Assembly (NCBI GenBank): GCA_947449305.1
Contig: CANFRA010000005.1
Coordinates: 1-56,399, forward strand
DNA: 56,399 bases
Reading direction: 5' to 3'
Source: Burkholderiaceae bacterium
GTDB taxonomy: Bacteria > Pseudomonadota > Gammaproteobacteria > Burkholderiales > Burkholderiaceae
The position numbers and the translations under genes are program-made. Below are positions 51,187 through 56,399 of this stretch, one piece after another. Within the stretch, counting starts at the first letter, position 1. The number at the start of each line of letters is the position of its first letter. The notes below the pieces were generated by a model that was not told the DNA's origin, made no database searches, and saw only the letters and a program-made list of their open reading frames with translations.

Positions 51187-52251
51187 TCACTTTACGATCT
51201 GCGTGAGTTTGCCGCTCTTATAGAGTTCGGCCATTTTTTCCAAAGGTATAGGCTTGATTTTGGATGCTTGACCAGCAGATCCAAAGGCCTGAAAGCGAGC
51301 AATACAAACCTTCTTAGCAGCCTCGCGTGCTGGCTTCAGATAATCACGAGGATCAAATTTACTTGGGTTCTCCATGAGGTAACGACGCACAGCACCAGTC
51401 ATTGCCAAGCGGATATCGGTATCAATATTAATCTTACGAACACCATTCTTAATGCCCTCTTGAATCTCTTCAACAGGCACGCCGTAAGTTTCCTTCATAT
51501 CGCCACCGAACTCACGAATCTCTGCAAGTAATTCTTGCGGAACACTGGAGGAGCCATGCATGACCAAGTGCGTATTCGGAATACGCATGTGAATTTCTCT
51601 AATACGGTCAATCGCCAAAATATCGCCAGTAGGCTTTTTGGTGAACTTGTATGCGCCATGGCTAGTACCAATCGCAATCGCTAAAGCATCACACTGAGTA
51701 GCCTTCACAAAATCAGCAGCTTGTTCAACATCCGTCAATAACTGCTCGCGAGTCATATGGCCATCAGCACCATGACCATCTTCTTTATCGCCCTGCATTG
51801 TTTCTAAAGAACCCAAAACTCCCAGCTCTGCTTCCACGGTAACTCCAATGGAGTGAGAAAACTTCACTACTTCCTGGGAGACGGCTAAGTTGTACTCGTA
51901 ACTGGCAACTGTTTTGCCATCTGCTTCAAGCGAGCCATCCATCATCACGCTAGTAAACCCACTCTTGATTGCCGCCATACAAACAGCTGGGCTCTGACCA
52001 TGATCTTGATGCATGACAACCGGAATATGGGGATAAGCCTCTACAGCAGCAGAGATTAGGTGACGCAGAAATGCTTCGCCAGCATATTTACGTGCACCAG
52101 CAGAGGCCTGCATGATTACCGGTGAGTCAGCCTCATTGGCCGCTTCCATAATTGCGGTTACTTGCTCCAAGTTATTAACATTAAACGCTGGCAGGCCATA
52201 ACCGTTTTCAGCAGCATGATCTAAGAGTTGTCGTAAAGATACTAAAGCCAT
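51187..52251 (-). CDS. fba: Fructose-bisphosphate aldolase, class II
   Basis: This zinc-dependent aldolase interconverts fructose 1,6-bisphosphate with two triose phosphates. The 354-residue protein has the metal-site [34 protein letters not shown] and [12 protein letters not shown], the pattern of the Calvin-type subgroup found in Burkholderiales. It follows pyk by 46 bases and precedes purC. Confidence 0.96.
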   Translation of the reverse strand: MALVSLRQLLDHAAENGYGLPAFNVNNLEQVTAIMEAANEADSPVIMQASAGARKYAGEAFLRHLISAAVEAYPHIPVVMHQDHGQSPAVCMAAIKSGFTSVMMDGSLEADGKTVASYEYNLAVSQEVVKFSHSIGVTVEAELGVLGSLETMQGDKEDGHGADGHMTREQLLTDVEQAADFVKATQCDALAIAIGTSHGAYKFTKKPTGDILAIDRIREIHMRIPNTHLVMHGSSSVPQELLAEIREFGGDMKETYGVPVEEIQEGIKNGVRKINIDTDIRLAMTGAVRRYLMENPSKFDPRDYLKPAREAAKKVCIARFQAFGSAGQASKIKPIPLEKMAELYKSGKLTQIVK

Positions 52252-52297
52252 GGTGTTCTCTTAATAAATATAGATAAATAGTTAATCAATGTATAAA

Positions 52298-53734
52298 TTA
52301 CTTCACACGAACAATTTTGAGAGTATTCGTGCCGCCAGGTTCGCCCATTGGCTCCCCAGAAGTCAACACGACGGTATCGCCTTTTTTCACTGCGCCAGCC
52401 TTTTTCAAGCACGCTTCTACTTCTTGCAAAGCGGTATCACGGTCTTTGGTGTAATCCAAGCCAATAGGTGTGACGTTACGATAAGTACTTAATGCCCTTT
52501 GGGTTGCAATCTTTGAAGTCAATGCAAAGATAGGTACATGAATGTTATGACGGCTCATCCAAATTGGGGTTGAACCAGAGTCCGTCAGAGCAGCAATCGC
52601 ATTTGCATGCAAATGATGTGCGGTAAATAAAGCACCTAAGGCAATGGTTTGATCAATACGGGTAAAAGTTTGATCTAAAAAATCGGTATCCAATTTCACT
52701 GTATCTGATTTCTCAGCCTCAACACAAATCTCGGCCATTGCTTTAATCGTTTGTATTGGGTATGAGCCAGCAGCAGACTCAGCGGAGAGCATTACGGCAT
52801 CTGTGCCATCCAATACGGCATTGGCTACGTCACTCACTTCAGCGCGTGTGGGTACTGGAGCATTAATCATCGACTCCATCATTTGCGTTGCAGTAATGGT
52901 AAATTTATCGGCTTCACGCGCCCAGGCAATCATACGTTTTTGCAATGCCGGTACTGCAGCGTTACCAACCTCAATAGCCAGATCGCCGCGGGCAACCATA
53001 ATGCCATCACTTTGCTCAATAATGCTTTTGAGTGCTTTAGGCTCAATCGCTTCAGCACGCTCGACTTTAGCAATGGTTCTCACTTTGCCAACACCATATT
53101 TAGCACTAGCAGCATCAGCTAGCTTACGTGCATATGCCATATCAGCACCATCTTTTGGAAAGCTAATCGCCAAGAAGTCAACACCCATAGCAATTGCCGC
53201 ATCTAGATCAGCAATATCTTTTTCAGTGAGTGCTGGTGCTGTCAAACCACCACCAGCACGATTGATACCCTTGTTGTTAGAGAGTGGGCCGCCTTGTTCT
53301 ACGAGCGTGAAAATTTCTCCGCCCTTCACGCTCTCAACACGCAGTACAACCAAGCCATCATTTAATAAGAGGCGATCGCCAGGCTTCACATCATTTGGTA
53401 GCTCTTTGTAATCAAGTCCCACACGTCCTTGATTGCCAAGCTCACACGCGACGTCCAGAATAAACTTCTCACCCTCTTTAAGAAGAATTTTGCTATCTAC
53501 AAATTTGCCCACACGAATCTTAGGACCCTGCAGATCGGCCATGATGCCAACCTCTTTACCCACTTCAGCAGAAATACTTCTGACTAAATCATGGCGTGCT
53601 TTGTGATCTGCCACAGTCCCGTGTGAGAAGTTCATGCGCACCACATCAACGCCTGCGCGGATCATATCGCGTAATACTTCAGGCTTTTCAGATGCTGGTC
53701 CTAGAGTTGCAATGATTTTTGTTGCTCTTAACAT
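52298..53734 (-). CDS. pyk: Pyruvate kinase
   Basis: Pyk converts phosphoenolpyruvate and ADP to pyruvate and ATP. The 478-residue protein has IIATLGPASEKPEVL at the N-terminus and VVRMNFSHGTVADHKAR. IAKVERAEAI with the catalytic Lys, then IMVARGDLAIEVG and the TATQMMESMI substrate loop follow, with a C-terminal regulatory domain. It starts two bases after the pgk stop, so it is probably translated from the same message. Confidence 0.97.
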   Translation of the reverse strand: MLRATKIIATLGPASEKPEVLRDMIRAGVDVVRMNFSHGTVADHKARHDLVRSISAEVGKEVGIMADLQGPKIRVGKFVDSKILLKEGEKFILDVACELGNQGRVGLDYKELPNDVKPGDRLLLNDGLVVLRVESVKGGEIFTLVEQGGPLSNNKGINRAGGGLTAPALTEKDIADLDAAIAMGVDFLAISFPKDGADMAYARKLADAASAKYGVGKVRTIAKVERAEAIEPKALKSIIEQSDGIMVARGDLAIEVGNAAVPALQKRMIAWAREADKFTITATQMMESMINAPVPTRAEVSDVANAVLDGTDAVMLSAESAAGSYPIQTIKAMAEICVEAEKSDTVKLDTDFLDQTFTRIDQTIALGALFTAHHLHANAIAALTDSGSTPIWMSRHNIHVPIFALTSKIATQRALSTYRNVTPIGLDYTKDRDTALQEVEACLKKAGAVKKGDTVVLTSGEPMGEPGGTNTLKIVRVK

Positions 53735-53736
53735 AT

Positions 53737-54948
53737 TTAGTCTTTCGCTCTTTCTGCAAGTACCGCAAAGGCTGGCAAAGTTTTACCTTCGAGAAATTCC
53801 AAGAAAGCGCCACCACCAGTTGAAATGTAATCCACTTGATTCTCAATACCATACTTAGCAATCGCCGCCAAGGTATCTCCACCTCCAGCGATTGAGAATG
53901 CTGGTGAGTGTGCAATTGCTGCGGCCAGCATTTTTGTACCGCCGCCAAATTGATCAATTTCGAAAACGCCTAATGGGCCATTCCAAACAATCGTGCCTGC
54001 GTGCGCAAGCATTGTAGAAAGGCGAGCAGCTGTCTTCGGTCCAATATCCAAAATCATGTCATCTTCTGCAACTTGATCTGCAGGCACACGGTTTGCGCGG
54101 GCCAGCGGAGAGAGCTCATTTGCAACGACGACATCCTCAGGAATGGGCACATGTGCACCGCGCTTTTCCATGAGATCCATAATTTCTCTAGCTTCGTTCA
54201 CCAAGTCTGGCTCAGCAAGTGATTTACCAATTGGTAAGCCTCTAGCAAGCATGAAGGTATTAGCAATACCTCCGCCCACAATCAGCTCATCCACTTTCTC
54301 AGAGAGGGCCTTCAGAATGGTGAGCTTAGAGGAAACTTTAGAGCCTGCAACGATCGCTATTAGCGGGCGTCTTGGATTTGCTAATGCACGACTTAGTGCA
54401 TCTAATTCAGCTGCCATCAATGGACCGGCGCAAGCTACCGGTGCAAACTTAGCAACACCATTGGTGGTTGCTTCAGCACGATGTGCAGTACCAAATGCAT
54501 CGTTTACATAAACATCGCATAGAGCCGCAATTTTTTTGGCTAGCGCGTCATCATTTTTTTTCTCACCCACATTTACGCGGCAGTTTTCCAAGAGCACCAC
54601 TTCGCCTGGCTGTACTTGAAATCCTCCATCTACCCAATTACTAATGAGTGGGACTTTGCGATGTAGCAAAGTAGCGATCCGATCGGCGACCGGGGCTAAG
54701 CTATCTTCTGATTTAAATTGGCCTTCAGTGGGACGCCCTAAGTGAGAGGTCACCATCACTGCTGCACCGGCATCTAGACACATCTGTAATGCAGGCATCG
54801 AGGCTCGAATACGCGTGTCTTCAGTAATATTGCCTGCCTCGTCTTGGGGCACATTGAGGTCAGCACGAATCAATACCCGCTTTCCCTTTAATTGGCCAGC
54901 TTGGGCTAATTCACTTAAACGTTTAACTTGAAATAAGGCTTCCGGCAT
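53737..54948 (-). CDS. pgk: Phosphoglycerate kinase
   Basis: Pgk transfers phosphate from 1,3-bisphosphoglycerate to ADP. From the ATG at 54948 ([11 protein letters not shown]) the protein has 403 residues, the usual length. It contains [43 protein letters not shown], and near the end WNGPLGVFE and GGGDTLAA. The frame stays open to 55107, but the extra 53 codons are non-conserved upstream sequence and I exclude them. It leads the minus-strand run pgk-pyk-fba-purC-purE-purK-sua5 and is divergent from ilvE. Confidence 0.95.
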   Translation of the reverse strand: MPEALFQVKRLSELAQAGQLKGKRVLIRADLNVPQDEAGNITEDTRIRASMPALQMCLDAGAAVMVTSHLGRPTEGQFKSEDSLAPVADRIATLLHRKVPLISNWVDGGFQVQPGEVVLLENCRVNVGEKKNDDALAKKIAALCDVYVNDAFGTAHRAEATTNGVAKFAPVACAGPLMAAELDALSRALANPRRPLIAIVAGSKVSSKLTILKALSEKVDELIVGGGIANTFMLARGLPIGKSLAEPDLVNEAREIMDLMEKRGAHVPIPEDVVVANELSPLARANRVPADQVAEDDMILDIGPKTAARLSTMLAHAGTIVWNGPLGVFEIDQFGGGTKMLAAAIAHSPAFSIAGGGDTLAAIAKYGIENQVDYISTGGGAFLEFLEGKTLPAFAVLAERAKD

Positions 54949-55137
54949 GGGATTGGGCAAATGTGGTGATTTATGAGGAATACTCCATTCTAAATCGTCC
55001 AGCCCAAATATCCCACAGGATCTCAGACACCCTGCAGCCCTGCCTGCTCTACAATAGGGACTTGGACGCATTTTGGGTCTAGGGCCATAAACCCTCCCTC
55101 GGCGCACCGATTAACTAGATACAAAAAGGTAGAGAAA
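54949..55137. other. Divergent intergenic region between pgk and ilvE
   Basis: A 189-base gap that should hold the promoters for both the pgk and ilvE transcripts. I see no convincing -35/-10 pair or known operator and no protein that resembles a family. It ends with an AAGGTAGAG ribosome-binding site for ilvE. Confidence 0.4.
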
Positions 55138-56061
55138 ATGTCGATGTCCGACCGCGATGGCTTTATTTGGTCCGATGGGAAGCTTATTCCCTGGCGTGAG
55201 GCCAATATTCACGTCCTAACCCATAGTCTGCACTACGGCATGGGCGTATTTGAAGGCATCCGCGCCTATAAAACGCCCCAAGGTACAGCCATTTTCCGCC
55301 TCCCGGAGCATGTCAAACGCCTCTTTAATGGCACCAAGATTTTTCAAATGAACATGCCCTACAGCCAAGAAGTGATTACGAAGGCAATTATTGATGTAGT
55401 CAACAGTAATAAGCTCGAGGCCTGCTATATCCGCCCAATCATTTTTATTGGCTCCCAAAAACTGGGTATCTCCCCTAAAGGAAATAGCATTCATACTGCG
55501 ATTGCTGCCTGGGAATGGGGTGCTTATTTAGGTGAAGATGGACTCAATAAAGGCATTCGGGTGAAGACTTCCTCATTTACCCGCCACTTTGTGAACTCCT
55601 CACTCGTGCGCGCTAAAGCTTCTGGCTATTACATCAACTCTATTTTGGCCAATCAAGAAGTCACAGCCAATGGATATGACGAAGCTTTATTACTAGATAC
55701 CGAGGGATATGTTTCCGAAGGCTCTGGCGAAAATCTCTTCATGATTCGCAATGGAATTGTGTATACCCCTGACTTAGCATCCTGCTTAGATGGCATTACT
55801 CGCGACTCTGTCATTCAGATTGCAAAAGATCTTGGATATGAAGTTCGTGAAAAACGATTGACACGCGATGAAGTTTATTCTGCAGATGAAGCCTTCTTTA
55901 CTGGCACTGCAGCTGAAGTAACTCCGATTCGTGAGTTAGATGACCGCTCTATTGGTGATGGTAAGCGTGGTCCAATTACTGAAAAAATTCAGAAGGCCTA
56001 TTTTGATGCGGTGTATGGCAGAAATGATCAATACAAATCTTGGCTCACTTACGTAAAGTAA
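55138..56061 (+). CDS. ilvE: Branched-chain amino acid aminotransferase
   Basis: IlvE performs the last step of valine, leucine and isoleucine synthesis. The 307-residue fold-IV PLP enzyme has LHYGMGVFEGIRAYKT (31-46), the PLP-binding Lys160 in SLVRAKASGYY, EALLLDTEGYVSEGSGENLF and EAFFTGTAAEVTPIREL. A second ATG at 55144 is possible. A small zinc-finger gene follows 12 bases downstream, a pairing common in betaproteobacteria. Confidence 0.96.
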   Translation: MSMSDRDGFIWSDGKLIPWREANIHVLTHSLHYGMGVFEGIRAYKTPQGTAIFRLPEHVKRLFNGTKIFQMNMPYSQEVITKAIIDVVNSNKLEACYIRPIIFIGSQKLGISPKGNSIHTAIAAWEWGAYLGEDGLNKGIRVKTSSFTRHFVNSSLVRAKASGYYINSILANQEVTANGYDEALLLDTEGYVSEGSGENLFMIRNGIVYTPDLASCLDGITRDSVIQIAKDLGYEVREKRLTRDEVYSADEAFFTGTAAEVTPIRELDDRSIGDGKRGPITEKIQKAYFDAVYGRNDQYKSWLTYVK

Positions 56062-56073
56062 TTAGGAAAAAAG

Positions 56074-56262
56074 ATGACTCAAGCTCAAGTTGTGATGGTG
56101 AATGGCAAGGACCTGCCATTACATTGCCCCACCACTCAAACTCCAGCCTGGAACTCACATCCGCGAGTTTTCTTGGATATAACCAAAACCGGGGAAGCTA
56201 AGTGCCCATATTGTGGCGCTGAATATAAGCTCATTCCCGGTACCGAGCCACACGGACACTAA
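56074..56262 (+). CDS. CHCC-type zinc-finger protein (COG4391-like)
   Basis: A 62-residue protein with a probable zinc site Cys18, His29, Cys44 and Cys47, in the spacing of the zf-CHCC domain. AKCPYCGAEYKL is the hallmark. Related sequences include the mitochondrial complex I subunit NDUFS6, but the function in bacteria is not established. A GGA-rich ribosome-binding site precedes the ATG, and waaF starts 45 bases after it. Confidence 0.9.
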   Translation: MTQAQVVMVNGKDLPLHCPTTQTPAWNSHPRVFLDITKTGEAKCPYCGAEYKLIPGTEPHGH

Positions 56263-56307
56263 GCCTATCAGCGCCTCATTATGGGGTGCTGACTCGGGAT
56301 ACAACAC

Positions 56308-56399
56308 ATGCAAAGTATTCTGATCATTGCCCCAAATTGGATTGGAGATGCTGTAAGCACCCAACCTCTTCTGGCCAATCTCAAGTTACTTTATCCAGA
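56308..56399 (+). CDS. waaF: Lipopolysaccharide heptosyltransferase II, N-terminal fragment
   Basis: Partial gene cut by the right edge. The thirty visible codons read SILIIAPNWIGDAVSTQPLL (3-22), the conserved N-terminus of GT9 heptosyltransferases (WaaF/RfaF). WaaF adds the second heptose of the inner core. The ATG at 56308 is the first in frame. WaaC cannot be fully excluded from this length, but PNWIGDAV is typical of WaaF. Confidence 0.85.
   Translation, partial: MQSILIIAPNWIGDAVSTQPLLANLKLLYP

Noticed and set aside
54949..55107. N-terminal extension of phosphoglycerate kinase
   Set aside because: Residues before MPEALFQ are Arg/Pro/Gly-rich and unlike Pgk; the 403-residue form has the standard length.

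Overview
The window is chromosomal DNA of a betaproteobacterium of the family Burkholderiaceae, most likely Polynucleobacter or a close relative. This rests on gene order (recN-nadK-hrcA-hemH-grpE-dnaK; glnE-yhdP-nitrilase-tldD-aroG; ilvE-CHCC zinc finger-waaF), on beta-type proteins such as an orphan Bug (TctC-like) receptor, and on moderately AT-rich coding sequence. I saw no tRNA, rRNA, insertion sequence, prophage or CRISPR array. Almost the whole window is tightly packed core genes. Assignments come from reading motifs and context, without a database search.

Layout. 1-3 kb: minus-strand heat-shock block hrcA-hemH-grpE-dnaK, with heat-shock sigma (sigma-32) type promoters before grpE and dnaK. 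3-5.6 kb: nadK and recN. 5.6-16 kb: glnE (minus), then yhdP, a nitrilase-family amidase, tldD and aroG. 16-22.4 kb: a cobalamin adenosyltransferase divergent from glcDEF-yggS-proC, whose junctions mostly overlap. 22.4-25.3 kb: ubiA and recG. 25.3-30.9 kb: queA-tgt-yajC-secD-secF. 30.9-35.5 kb: waaA and purB, a glutathione S-transferase, and mnmA. 35.6-38.5 kb: three-gene proton-pumping transhydrogenase pntAa-pntAb-pntB. 38.6-39.6 kb: orphan Bug receptor. 39.7-41.9 kb: groES-groEL behind a CIRCE operator, the binding site of the HrcA repressor encoded 39 kb away. 42.0-47.5 kb: the least ordinary part, a degenerate EAL-domain protein, a NarL-type response regulator and a BvgS/EvgS-like hybrid kinase, followed by dacB. 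47.4-55 kb: minus-strand pgk-pyk-fba-purC-purE-purK-sua5. 55.1-56.4 kb: ilvE, a small zinc-finger protein and the start of waaF.

How the parts connect. Heat-shock control is mixed: groESL has a CIRCE site overlapping a sigma-70/sigma-32-like promoter, whereas grpE and dnaK show only sigma-32-like promoters and no CIRCE. The pgk-to-sua5 run links glycolysis, purine synthesis and tRNA t6A formation. The signalling cassette is the best candidate for an under-described system: a periplasmic venus-flytrap sensor with a full His-Asp-His-Asp relay feeds a LuxR/NarL regulator, while the first gene encodes an EAL fold in which, by eye, every catalytic position is replaced. That suggests a binding or protein-interaction role rather than cyclic-di-GMP hydrolysis, somewhat like Bordetella BvgASR but with a different gene arrangement.
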